NCBI GenBank assembly: GCA_039707655.1
Contig: CM077665.1
Location: 311,550,486 to 311,614,485, forward strand
Origin: Elymus sibiricus
Taxonomy: Eukaryota; Streptophyta; Magnoliopsida; Poales; Poaceae
Length of the DNA: 64,000 bases
Reading direction: 5' to 3'
Of this stretch, positions 1 to 9,561 are shown piece by piece (positions within the stretch are counted from its first letter, which is position 1; each line of letters opens with the position of its first letter). Both the position numbers and the translations under genes were made by a program. Under the pieces are notes generated by a model. That model did not search any database. It was not told the origin of the DNA and was given only the letters and a program-made list of their open reading frames with translations.

Positions 1-2
1 CT

Positions 3-1580
3 GTGGGAACACGTTTCGCTGAAGAGGCAAGGAATGCCATTGGGTATTTGCAGACATCAGTGGCTTAGCAGGAGAAGTACACTTACAGCCGGAGTCGTGT
101 GCACTCAACCCCCATCCCAAGCCGCAGTTATAGCCGGTGTTTGGAATCCCCGGCAGTTTCTAGCAGTGAGCGACGTCGAAACCCGCCCCATGATGACCCG
201 CCCATTGTCAATGCTCAGGAAATTGTAGATCATGCCAGAGCTCAGCGTGAGGCGGCAGCGGCCGCGGCGGCTTACCAAGAATTGCCCCCAGTAACACCTT
301 CCACTTTGGTGGGAGCCGGAGTCACCTCCAGAGCTGTGGGAGTGCCGTGTTTAGCACCGGCTCTACGGAACGAGCGCCTGCCAAAGGATTTTAAGGGCCC
401 GCGCAAGGTACCTAATTATACAACTGATCTGCCTCCAGAAGCCTGGATCGAGAGTTATGAGCTAGCCATGGAGATGTTGGATGCTAGTGATGCAGTCTGT
501 GCTAAGTACTTCATCATGATGTTGGAAGGACCGGCTCGTACATGGTTAAAGGGTTTGCCACCCAATACCATTAATTCCTGGGCCGAGTTGAAGGCAAGGT
601 TCATCAAAAAAATTCAAGGGACGTGCAAGAAGCCTATGACGATTGTCGATCTGGATCATTGCGTGCAGCGTGAGGATGAGTCGGCCCATCATTGGGTCCG
701 GCGGGTCTCAACCATTATCCATTCATCTGACAATATCACGGCGGCTCAGGTGGTTCTAATTCTGGAGAAGAATTGTCACTTTTTGCCCCTTAAGCAGAAG
801 CTTGGACGGCTCAAGCGTTCTTGCCAGGACATGGGCGAGCTCATGGCGGCTCTCACCAAATATGCAGACTCTGACAACACGAAGGATCCTGGGTCTGATG
901 ATGAGAAATCGGCTAAGGGCAAGAAGAATGGCAACGGCAAGGGTCAGTAGCAAAACGGGGCAGGAAATAACAATCCAGGCAATGGCGGTAAACGGAAGCA
1001 TCCGGACGGCGGGTCAGATTTGGTAGCCAATACTAACACTGGGAACAACCGTGTCAAGGGTAACGGTAAACCACCTTTCGGTAAAAATAAGCCTTTCAAC
1101 ATGGAAGCAATGCTTGATGACCCCTGCCCGAAGCATAGCCTGACCAACAAGCCATCCACTCATGCTTGGAAGGATTGCTATATCATGCGGGAGTTCTGGA
1201 ACTACAGCCTTAACCAGCATCATGGTAACGGCAATGGACCGCCCGGTGGGTCAAGGTCCGGCTCTCATGGGTTCGGCTTTGGTGCATGCGGCTCAAACTC
1301 TGGTTATCAAGGTCAAGGTAACCATGGAGGTTATAATCAACAGTCTGGCAATGGTGGTCAGTAGCAAAAAAACCAATCAGGGTATCAGAGTAACCCAAAG
1401 CAGCTTAATGGAGGCCAGTATCACGTTTTCACAACAAGCCTTGATAAGCGTGATCAGAAAGTGCGCAAGCGGGCGGTTAACGCAGCCATGCCGGCTCTTC
1501 CGCAGTACTTAAAGTGGTCTGAATACACAATATCATGGAGCAGGGAGGATCACCCGCCATGAGTTGATAACCCGGGGCAT
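3..1580 (+). pseudogene. Element A gag (capsid/nucleocapsid), nonsense-broken
   Basis: The frame is open from the window edge, so the true start lies upstream. Stops interrupt it at 66-68 (TAG), 948-950 (TAG), 1362-1364 (TAG) and 1560-1562 (TGA), all in one reading frame that continues into the protease. The Retrotrans_gag core is recognisable at about 440-640 (WIESYELAMEML, then ARTWLKGLP and IQGTCKKP). After it comes a low-complexity Gly/Asn-rich tail with a short conserved patch near 1110-1200 (DDPCPKHS, AWKDCYIMREF), where Tat gag proteins carry a nucleocapsid-like segment. Gag would package the RNA and form the particle in the cytoplasm. The stops look like single C-to-T changes at CAG and CGA codons. 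It is not functional as it stands. Confidence 0.85.
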
Positions 1581-2213
1581 TTGGCCCTTGTGGTAGCCCC
1601 TCAGGTAGGAGGCTACGTGTTCACCAAGGTGCTGATGGATGGTGGCAGCAGCATCAACATACTGTACTATGACACTTTTCGTCGGATGAACCTGGTTGAC
1701 AAGGATCTCAAGCCGTCGTCCACAGTTTTTCACGGTGTGGTGCCCGGCAAATCAGCTTATCCAGTAGGGAAAATTGCCCTTGAGGTAGCCTTTGGTGATG
1801 AGTTCAACTACAGGGTGGAGACCTTGTGGTTCGAGGTGGTTAAGATCAAGAGCCCATATCATGCTCTGTTTGGACGGCCGGCTTATGCCAAGTTCATGGC
1901 CCGGCCTTGTTATGTTTACATGCAGCTCAAGATGCCCGGTCTGAATGGGACGATTACAGTGCATGGTGATCGGAAGATTGCTCTTGAGTGCGAGGAAGGC
2001 GATGCTGCATATGCAGAGTCAAGTTGTGCTGAGGCGGAGCTCAAGTTTTATAAAGACAATGTTGACCCGGCGGATATGACCCCGTTGAAGAAGCCCAACA
2101 CAGAATCTGAGCCGCCCCTAAAGTTTGTGGCAGAAGATACCAAGTTGGTGGACTTTGTTCCTGGCGACTCATCTAAGCAGTTCACTATCGGGGCCAATAT
2201 GGACCCCAAATAG
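1563..2213 (+). pseudogene. Element A aspartic protease region
   Basis: This is in frame with the preceding gag and ends at a TAG at 2211-2213. The retropepsin active site reads LMDGGSSINILY near 1629-1665 (D-G-G, a common Gypsy variant of D-S/T-G). The second conserved segment, ALFGRPAYAKFMA, lies near 1865-1900. A hydrophilic linker leads to reverse transcriptase. The protease would cut the polyprotein during particle maturation. No stop lies within this stretch, but it cannot be translated from the broken gag upstream. The terminal TAG falls in the sequence Asp-Pro-Lys-stop-Glu, the same place as in element C. Confidence 0.85.
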
Positions 2214-3207
2214 GAAAGCGTGCTCATCGAATTCATCCGTGAGAATCGGGATATCTTTGCATGGAAGCCTTCTGACATGCCGGGTGTACCAAGAGAATTC
2301 GCTGAGCACCACCTTAATGTGGATCCTAAGTATAAGTCGGTCAAGCAATTCCTTCGTCGTTTCAATGAAGAGCGGCGTAAATCTATTGGGGAAGAGGTAG
2401 CCCGGCTCTTAGCAGCAGGGTTTATCGTGGAGGTTTTTCACCCGGAGTGGTTGGCTATCCCCGTGCTGGTACTTAAGAAGAACGGCACGTGGCGCATGTG
2501 TGTAGATTACACAGATCTCAACAAGGCGTGTCCGGTTGATCCATTTGCTCTCCCCCGTATCGACCAGATCATTGATGCAACGACAGGTTGTGAGAGTTTA
2601 TGTTTCCTGTACGCTTATTTGGGTTATCATCAGATCAAGATGGCAGTCAAAGACCAAGAGAAGACGTCTTTCATCATGCCTTTTGGAGCTTTCTGCTACG
2701 TGTCTATGCCTTTTGGGCTCAAAAGCGCGCAGGCGACTTATCAACGTTGTGTGCAGAACTGTCTTCATAGTCAAATTGGACGCAATGTTCATGCTTATGT
2801 GGATGATATTGTGGTCAAGTCAAGGAAGAAGGAGACTCTGCTTGACGACTTGAAGGAAATTTTTAATAACCTGCGGGTTTACAAGATGATGCTTAACCCG
2901 GCTAAATGTGTTTTTGGCGTACCTGCAGGCAAGCTTCTGGGATTTTTGGTTTCAGAGCGGGGCATTGAAGCTAACCCGGATAAAATAAGGGCGATCACTT
3001 CATTATCTAAGCCAGCATGCATTAATGATGTCCAGCGCTTGGCGGGTCATATTGCCGCCTTAAGCCGGTTCATAGGCCGCCTGGGCGAGAAGGCTATTCC
3101 TTTGTATCAGATGATGAAGAAGACAGATGGTTTTGTCTGGAGTGATGCTGCCAATGATGCGTTTGAGGCGCTCAAAAACAATTGGTTGAGCCGCCTATCT
3201 TGGCTGC
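2214..3207 (+). pseudogene. Element A reverse transcriptase, truncated by insertion of B
   Basis: The frame opens directly after the TAG at 2211-2213 and runs through fingers and palm motifs: IFAWKPSDMPG, then LPRIDQIID, FGLKSAQATYQ, and the catalytic YVDDIVVKS with the two Asp codons at 2802-2807. The connection domain LAGHIAALSRFIGRLGEKA follows. A run of five A at 3174-3178 appears one base short, which shifts the frame just before the insertion point of element B at 3208. The catalytic residues are intact, so loss of function is due to the stops, the frameshift and the split. The remaining polymerase and RNase H sequence continues at 42616. Confidence 0.9.
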
Positions 3208-4091
3208 TGTCGGATTTCGGGCTCCGCAAAACCCCAAGAAGTTCGAACACACGGGCGTGTGCGAAGATCCCCTGCAGCCTCGCCCTACCCAGCTCGCTAC
3301 TCGATGATTTCTCCGACGAACTCGCACGATGACGACGAAGCAGATGCACAGGATGATTTACCCAGGTTCGGGCCGCTGTGAAGCGTAAAACTCTACTCCT
3401 GCTTTGGTGGATTGCCTCTCAAGGAGGTGTGGTGGATGAACTAGTACATAGGTGAGTTGCCTCACGAGGGCGCTCGGGTCGTGTTCTTGGCTCTCCGCAT
3501 GTCTCCTTCTCCCCCTTCCCCGGTGCAACCTAGCCTCTATCTATAGCAGCGGCCCGGGTCCTCTTCCCTTATCGCAATGGTGGGAAGGGATCCCACAACG
3601 GCCAAATTCGAAGGGGGACAGGAGTACATCCCCGCCCTGTCCAAAGGTGGTCTTCGCCTGCAAAGTAGCTGTCGATGATGCAGAGGTGGGCTCGGTGATG
3701 ACATCCGTCCTGCTGGGCTTTTGGTCGTGGTCTTGCTACACCGGAATGGAAACCTTTGGGTGGCGCTTTGGGAACCCGCGTACGTCCTTGCTCCCTTTGC
3801 ACCAAAGGGGAAACTGCTCCGCCTGGCGTGCTGGCGCCCGCCTGTCCCTCCTTGCGTCATCCTTGACTCCTGAGGCCGGGTTCTACATAGAGATCTCCGC
3901 CACTCCGGAGGGGGCCTGAGAAGGCCCACTCCTTGCTGATCTTGGTGCTATTCTTCCTCGTGAGCTTAGGGCCCTCGCGAGGGCCTTGTCTTTGGTGCGG
4001 TCCCGCCAGGCCGTGCCTGGCTGAAAAAGTGGGCCATGCCCTGGGCCGCAGGCAGGCAGGTCTGGGTACCCCCGTTCCCAGAATGCCGACA
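3208..4091 (-). repeat. Element B 3' LTR (left copy)
   Basis: This 884-bp repeat starts TGTCGGATTT and ends GAATGCCGACA; the other copy is at 41732-42615. The two differ by scattered substitutions, about 8 in the first 150 bases by eye. Several ORFs longer than 100 codons cross it on both strands, but none resembles a known protein and none has context; I treat them as chance ORFs in GC-rich DNA. Confidence 0.93.
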
Positions 4092-4106
4092 TTAGCCCCC
4101 GGGCCC
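4092..4106 (-). other. Element B polypurine tract
   Basis: On the minus strand it reads GGGCCCGGGGGCTAA directly before the 3' LTR. It is the expected primer site for plus-strand DNA synthesis and sets the orientation of B. Confidence 0.8.
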
Positions 4107-4464
4107 AAGGCGCGCTCGAGCTGGCTTCCGGGCGAAGCCATTGAGGACGGCCCGAAGCGCCGCGGGCCCAAAACGCCTGCAGGCTAGGCTCGACACGCAT
4201 CGCGCGCCTGGGCACCGATGCCCCCGTTCCCCGAGGGCGTCAGGAACTGCCCCAAGTCAAACTGACGCGACAGCCGTGCGCTGCGCCAGCCATCATTACC
4301 CTTCCTTGCATGTTGTTGCTCCCTTGGGCCTCCACTCTTCGGGCCACGCGGATGCGACCCGACGGAGGCAGGTGAGGCGACGCGAAGCAGGGTTGCGCGC
4401 CGATCGAGCCGGTCCTTCGACGCCTGAGGGGCGCATGACGCCTGCTCTCCCACGACGCCTCGTG
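4107..4464. other. Element B internal non-coding DNA
   Basis: GC-rich sequence between the polypurine tract and the hAT insertion. I see no protein similarity or structured repeat. In B it lies upstream of the antisense gene promoter, and the hAT now separates the two. Confidence 0.6.
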
Positions 4465-4472
4465 GCCGCGGT

Positions 4473-5351
4473 CAGTGGCGAATCCACCAGGGAGGCTTCG
4501 ATAGGCTCGAGCCTACCCTCCAAATTCGTGAATATTTTTTTTAGTACTATGCTTCAGACTATTTGACAGATCCAGACCAGGAAAACTTGTCCAACCAGCC
4601 CATCAACGCAAATTAGGTGACCACGAGTCCACCAGCACACGCACGAGCAGCCAGCCAACAGCACGCGCGCACGAGCAGCCATCCACGAAACCTAGCCGTC
4701 GGACGCTGCCTTCCCGTCAGCTGCCGGACGCCGCCTCCTCGTCGGCCGCCGGACGACGCTATCATCAACCGATGCAGCGACCATCGAGGGAGCCGGGGAG
4801 CTCGTCGCCCTTGGACTAGGCGGTCAGGCCCTCTGCAGCTGGCCGGCTCCGCTGTCGCTCGCGGCTCGTCAGGGACAGCCGCAGCTCCGCTGCCGCCCAG
4901 TCCAGAGGCCCGGTCCACGGAAAGGGCAGGTTGTTTTCTTCTGTGTCTACTTCCTTTCTTAGTTCAGCAACTTCAGTCCAGTAGAGTGCTTTAGCAGTTT
5001 AGCTAGTTCGGGCCTTAGCTAGTTTAGTTCTATACTTCTAGTTAGTACCTAGTTAAGTTCTAGATATAATTAATCCATGAACTAATTTCTATCCTTATTT
5101 GATTGTTTCATTTTTTAGATCCGAAAAAATTCTAGTAAATACTACTACCTTTGTAAAGTAATATAAGATGTTTTAGATAATTTCTCATATCACTTTACGG
5201 AGGGAGTACATATTTTCAGTATTTATCTGAAAAATTACAGTTTATTTACACAAAAGAGTTAGAAGACAGTTGATTTTTTTTAAAAGAGTCTTTAGTTTTT
5301 TGGGCGTAAACTTTGAGCCCACCCTCCAATTTCTTTCTAGATTCGCCACTG
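4473..5351. mobile_element. Non-autonomous hAT-type DNA transposon (879 bp)
   Basis: The terminal inverted repeats are CAGTGGCGAATC at 4473-4484 and its complement ending at 5351. A perfect 8-bp target duplication GCCGCGGT flanks the element (4465-4472 and 5352-5359). An 8-bp duplication with a CAGTGGCG-type end is the hAT signature. A 19-bp near-repeat in direct orientation (GAGCC-ACCCTCCAA) lies just inside each end. No transposase is encoded; the ORF near 4617-4994 is Arg/Ala/Pro-rich with no hAT motif. Mobilisation would need a transposase in trans. The direction is not defined. Confidence 0.9.
5145..5206. mobile_element. Miniature Stowaway MITE nested in the hAT
   Basis: Sixty-two bases bounded by CTACCTTTGTAAAG and CTTTACGGAGGGAG and flanked by TA on both sides (5143-5144, 5207-5208). 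The right end matches the Stowaway/Tc1-Mariner terminal consensus common in Triticeae (CTCCCTCCGTAAAG in reverse). The left end has diverged. It is shorter than usual Stowaway elements and is probably an internally deleted copy. Confidence 0.72.
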
Positions 5352-5365
5352 GCCGCGGTTACGCC

Positions 5366-5372
5366 TATAAAT
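5366..5372 (+). promoter_or_regulatory. TATA box of the element B antisense gene
   Basis: TATAAAT lies about 100 bases before the ATG at 5471 in GC-rich DNA, with a C/T-rich leader downstream. It begins 7 bases after the hAT duplication, so the hAT landed immediately upstream of this promoter. Confidence 0.6.
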
Positions 5373-5889
5373 CCGCCCTCCCCAGGGGGGTCTTTCCATC
5401 TCGAAGCGCCCGCCTGCTCCCGTTGCTCCAGAGCAAACCCTCTCCTCTTCTTAGCTTCTCCCTTTCTTCCATGGCGTCTGGAGGAAGTGCCGTGGGCGCG
5501 GTGAAGCGCGCGGGGCCGTCGGCTTCCTCGCCCTCTTCTGGAGGCAGCGGGGGGGGGGGGGGGGCCTCGGGGTCGGCACAAGTTCGCCGACGCTGGGCCA
5601 TGGTCGACGAGTGAGTGCTCTGCCGCCTTCTTCTTTCTTAGTTGTCATGTCCGGTGCGCCGAACTTGCTCCTCTCCTTCTTCCAGGGCGCCTGCGGCCAA
5701 GAAACGCAGGCTCGGTGAACTCCAGGAGGAGGTGGACGCGCTGCGGGCCCAGCTGACGACCGCCGAGGCCGCCTTCCAAGCCGCCTTCAGGGGCGAAGCG
5801 GAGGCCAGGGCGGAGTTGGCATCCCTCCAGGCCCAGGTTAAGGAGGGAGCCGACGCCGTGCAGGCCGCCCAGGATGAGGTGGCACACGC

Positions 5890-7412
5890 TGATACGTCCA
5901 TTTTGCATCATGCTTTTATATTGATATTTATTGCATTATGGGCTGTTATTACACATTTTGGTACAATACTTATGCCTTTTCTCTCTTATTTTATAAGGTT
6001 TCCATGACGAGGGAGAATGCCGGCAGCTGGGATTCTGGAAGGGAAAAGGAGCAAATATGAGAGACCTATTCTGCACAACTCCAAAAGTCCTGAAAAGTTA
6101 CAGAGAAGTATTTTGAATATATAAAAAATATTGGGCGAAATAAATACCGGAGGGGACCCACCAGGAAGTCACAAGCCAGGGGGCGCGCCCAGGGGGGTAG
6201 GGCGCGCCCCTGTGGCTTGTGGGGCCCCTGGCAGGCCTCCGGTGCCCATCTTCTGCTATATGGAGGGTTTTGACCTGGAAAAAATCATAAGGGAGCTTTC
6301 GGGACGAAGCGCCGCCATCTCGAGGCGGAACCTGGGCAGAACCAATCTAGGGCTCCGGCAGAGCTGTTCTGCTGGGGAAACTTCCCTCCCGAAGGGGGAA
6401 ATCGAAGCCATCGTCATCACCAACGATCCTCTCATCGAGAGGGGGTCAATCTCCATCAACATCTTCACCAGCACCATCTCCTCTCTAAACCCTAGTTCAT
6501 CTCTTGTATCCGATCTTTGTCTCAAAACCTCAGATTGGTACCTGTGGGTTGCTAGTAGTGTTGATTACTCCTTGTAGTTGATGCTAGTTGGTTTACTTGG
6601 TGGAAGATCATATGTTCAGATCCTTAATGACAATTAATACTCCTCTGATTATGAACATGAATATGCTTTGTGAGTAGTTACGTTTGTTCATGAGGACATG
6701 GGATAAGTCTTGTTATAAGTAATCATGTGAATTTGGTATTCGTTCAATATTTTGACGAGATGTATGTTGTCTCTCCTCTAGTGGTGTTATGTGAACGTCG
6801 ACTACATGACACTTCACCATTATTTGGGCCAAGGGGAAGGCATTGGGAAGTAATAAGTAGATGATGGGTTGCTAGAGTGACAGAAGCTTAAACCCTAGTT
6901 TATGCGTTGCTTCGTAAGGGGCTGATTTGGATCCACATGTTTCATGCTATGGTTAGATTTATCTTAATTCCTTTTTCGTAGTTGCGGATTCTTGCGAGAG
7001 AGGTTAATCATAAGTGGGAGGCTTGTCCAAGTAAGGGCAGCACCCAAGCACCGGTCCACCCACATATCAAATTATCAAAGTAACGAACGCGAATCATATG
7101 AGCATGATGAAAACTAGCTTGACAGAAATTCCCATGTGTCCTCGGGAGCGCTTTGCTTTATATAAGAGTTTGTCCAGGCTTGTCCTTTGCTACAAAAAGG
7201 ATTGGGCCACCTTGCTGCACCTTTGCTACATTTGTTACTTGCTATCTGTTACGAATTATCTTATCACACAACTATCTGTTACCGATAATTTCAGTGCTTG
7301 CAGAGAATACCTTGTTGAAAACCGCTTGTCATTTCCTTCTGCTCCTCGTTGGGTTCGACACTCTTACTTATCGAAAGGACTACAATAGATCCCCTATACT
7401 TGTGGGTCATCA
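5890..7412 (+). repeat. Element F 5' LTR
   Basis: 1523 bp, TGATACG to GTCATCA. It contains a GC-rich hairpin at 6170-6221, a TATATGG core promoter candidate at 6257-6263, then the shared GGTTTTGACCTGG box. Short ORFs within it are also present in the 3' LTR and look non-coding. Confidence 0.95.
6170..6263 (+). promoter_or_regulatory. Hairpin and TATA module in F 5' LTR
   Basis: Arms of about 20 bases (CACAAGCCAGGGGGCGCGCC and its near complement) surround an 11-base centre CAGGGGGGTAG. About 40 bases downstream is TATATGG at 6257-6263, followed by GGGTTTTGACCTGG. This is a plausible LTR promoter. The same module recurs at 12373-12516 upstream of the 3' ORF. Confidence 0.6.
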
Positions 7413-7423
7413 AGACTCTTTTC

Positions 7424-7441
7424 TGGCGCCGTTGCCGGGGA
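7424..7441 (+). other. Element F primer binding site
   Basis: TGGCGCCGTTGCCGGGGA lies 11 bases after the LTR end. This is the primer-site type usual in Athila-like and several other Triticeae Gypsy elements. Confidence 0.85.
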
Positions 7442-7518
7442 GTGAAGCGCCTTTGGTGAGTGGAATTTGGTAAGGAAAAATTTATATAGTGTGCTGAAAT
7501 TTACTGTCACTTATTACT

Positions 7519-8184
7519 ATGGAAAATAATCCTTTAAGGGGCTTGTTCGGGGTATCTTCACCTCGACCGGAAGCACAAAGAGTTTCTACTCAACCTACCG
7601 AACCTACTGAAAATATTTATTATGAAATTCCTTCGGGTATGATAGAGAAACTGCTAGCTAATCCTTATGCAGGAGATGGAACACTACATCCTGATTTGCA
7701 TCTAATCTATGTGGATGAAGTTTGTGGATTATTTAAGCTTGGAGGTTTGCCCGAGGATGATGTCAAGAAAAAGGTCTTTCCTTTATCTTTGAAGGAGAAG
7801 GCATTGACATGGTATAGGCTATATGATGATATTGGATCATGGAACTACAACCGATTGAAATTGGAATTTCATCAGAAGTTTTATCCTATGCATCTGGTTC
7901 ATCGTGATCGGAATTATATTTATAATTTTTGGCCTCGTGAAGGAGAAAGTATCGCTCAAGCTTGGGGGAGGCTTAAGTCAATGTTATATTCATGCCCCAA
8001 TCATGAGCTCCCAAGAGAAATTATTATTCAGAATTTTTATGCTCGGCTTTCTCGTAATGATCAATCCATGCTCGATACTTCTTGTACTGGTTCCTTTATG
8101 AAGAAAGATATTGAATTCAAATGGGACTTATTGGGAAGAATTAAACGCAACTCTGAAGATTGGGAACTCGACGAAGGTAAGTAG
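7519..8184 (+). CDS. Element F gag, N-terminal part
   Basis: 221 codons from ATG 7519 to TAG 8182. The Retrotrans_gag domain fills residues about 40-190: LIYVDEVCGLFKLGG, KALTWYRLYDDIGSWNYNRL and REGESIAQAWGRLKSMLY. It forms the capsid of the particle. The start is the first ATG after the PBS, 78 bases downstream of it. The same frame stays open beyond the TAG as far as 9547, so the stop is most likely a disabling mutation within a longer gag-protease frame and not the natural end. Confidence 0.85.
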   Translation: MENNPLRGLFGVSSPRPEAQRVSTQPTEPTENIYYEIPSGMIEKLLANPYAGDGTLHPDLHLIYVDEVCGLFKLGGLPEDDVKKKVFPLSLKEKALTWYRLYDDIGSWNYNRLKLEFHQKFYPMHLVHRDRNYIYNFWPREGESIAQAWGRLKSMLYSCPNHELPREIIIQNFYARLSRNDQSMLDTSCTGSFMKKDIEFKWDLLGRIKRNSEDWELDEGK

Positions 8185-9549
8185 TCAGGTATAAACCTTA
8201 AGTTTGATTGTGTTAAATCCTTTATAGACACCGATGCTTTTCGTGAATTTAGCACTAAATATGGACTTGACTCTGAGATAGTAGCTTCTTTCTGTGAATC
8301 ATTTGCTGCTCATGTTGATCTCCCTAAGGAGAAGTGGTTTAAATATCATCCTCCCATTGAAGTGAAAGTAGTTGAACCTATTAAAGTTGAAGAAGAAACT
8401 ATTATTTATAATGTTGATCCTGTTATTCTTGCTGCTTATATTGAGAAACCACCTTCCCCTGTTAGAATAACGGAACATGCTAAAGCTTCAACTGTGGTTC
8501 GCAAGAGTTATACTAGAACACCTACACCCCCTGAACAAATCAAAGTTGAACCTAGTATTGCTATGGTTAAAGATATCTTGGTTGATAATATTGATGGGCA
8601 TGCTATTCATTTCTGTGATGAAGCTGCTAGAATTGCTAGACCTGATACTAAAGATAAACATAGACCTATTGTTGGCATGCCTGTTGTTTCTGTTAAAATA
8701 GGAGATCATTGTTATCATGGCTTATGTGATGTGGGTGCTAGTGTGAGTGCAATTCCCTTTACCTTATATCAGGAAATTATGAATGATATTGCACCAGCTG
8801 AATTAGAAGAAATTGATGTTACCATTAAGCTTGCTAATAGAGATACTATAGCACTAGTTGGGATTGTTAGAGATGTTGAAGTCTTGTGTGGGAAAATAAA
8901 ACATCCTACTGATTTTCTTGTTCTTGGTTCCCCACAAGATGATTTTTGTCCCATTATATTTGGTAGACCTTTCTTGAATACTGTTAATGCTAAGATAGAT
9001 TGTGAGAAAGAAACTGTTACTGTAAGTTTTGGGGATGTGTCTCATGAGTTTAATTTCTCTAAATTTCGTAGACAACCCCATGATAAAGAATTGCCTAGTA
9101 ATGATGAAATTATTGGTCTTGCTTCTATTGCTGTGCCTCCCACTGATCCTTTAGAACAATATTTGCTAGATCATGAAAACGATATGCATATGAATGAAAG
9201 GAATGAAATAGATAAGATTTTCTTTAATCAGCATCCTATTTTGACACACAATTTGCCTGTTGAAATACTTGGGGATCCTCCTCCACCCAAGGGTGATCCC
9301 GTGTTTGAGCTCAAGCAATTACCGGATACTTTGAAATATGCCTATCTTGATGAAAAGAAGATATATCCTGTTATTATTAGTCCTAACCTTTCAGAGCATG
9401 AAGAAAAGAGATTATTGAAAACTCTGAGGAAGCACCGTGCTGCTATTGGATATACTCTTGATGATCTTAAGGGCATTAGTCCCACTCTATGTCAGCATAA
9501 AATTAATATGGAGCCTGATGCTAAACCAGTTGTTGATCACCAACGATGA
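8185..9549 (+). pseudogene. Element F gag C-terminus and aspartic protease
   Basis: In frame with gag but after its TAG, ending at TGA 9547-9549. The first ATG in the frame is at 8362. The retropepsin-like site reads CDVGASVSAIP near 8725-8760 (D-V-G where Athila proteases usually show D-L-G), with FGRPFLNTVNAKID near 8960-9000. The C-terminal 120 residues lead into the N-terminal reverse transcriptase segment (AAIGYTLDDLKGISPTLCQH). The closing TGA stands where an Arg (CGA) fits the family context, which suggests a CpG transition. Confidence 0.82.
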
Positions 9550-9561
9550 TTAAATCCTAAA

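Larger units (their letters stand above)
1..3207 (+). mobile_element. Element A, left part: Tat-type Gypsy LTR retrotransposon
   Basis: This is the oldest layer of the stack. It holds gag, protease and reverse transcriptase on the plus strand. The 5' LTR is off the left edge. The element is cut at 3207 by element B; the 5 bases GCTGC at 3203-3207 reappear at 42616-42620 as the target-site duplication, and the RNase H region resumes there. Assignment to the Tat lineage rests on the YVDDIVVKS reverse transcriptase motif, the second RNase H of the FDGS/AEYEAL type on the right side, and an antisense gene after pol. The family name is not assigned. Confidence 0.9.

Noticed and set aside
3452..4566. 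Several 100-155-codon ORFs on both strands in the B LTR and the DNA beside it
   Set aside because: Most lie in LTR DNA and recur in the other LTR, with Arg/Pro/Ser-rich composition and no motifs or context; the rest extend into adjacent GC-rich B DNA and are equally featureless. Chance ORFs.
5471..5610. Host gene exon (MASGGSAVGAV) captured between transposons
   Set aside because: Position and strand match the antisense gene of A and C, and the continuation at 16088 is inside B. A host gene capture cannot be excluded but is not needed.
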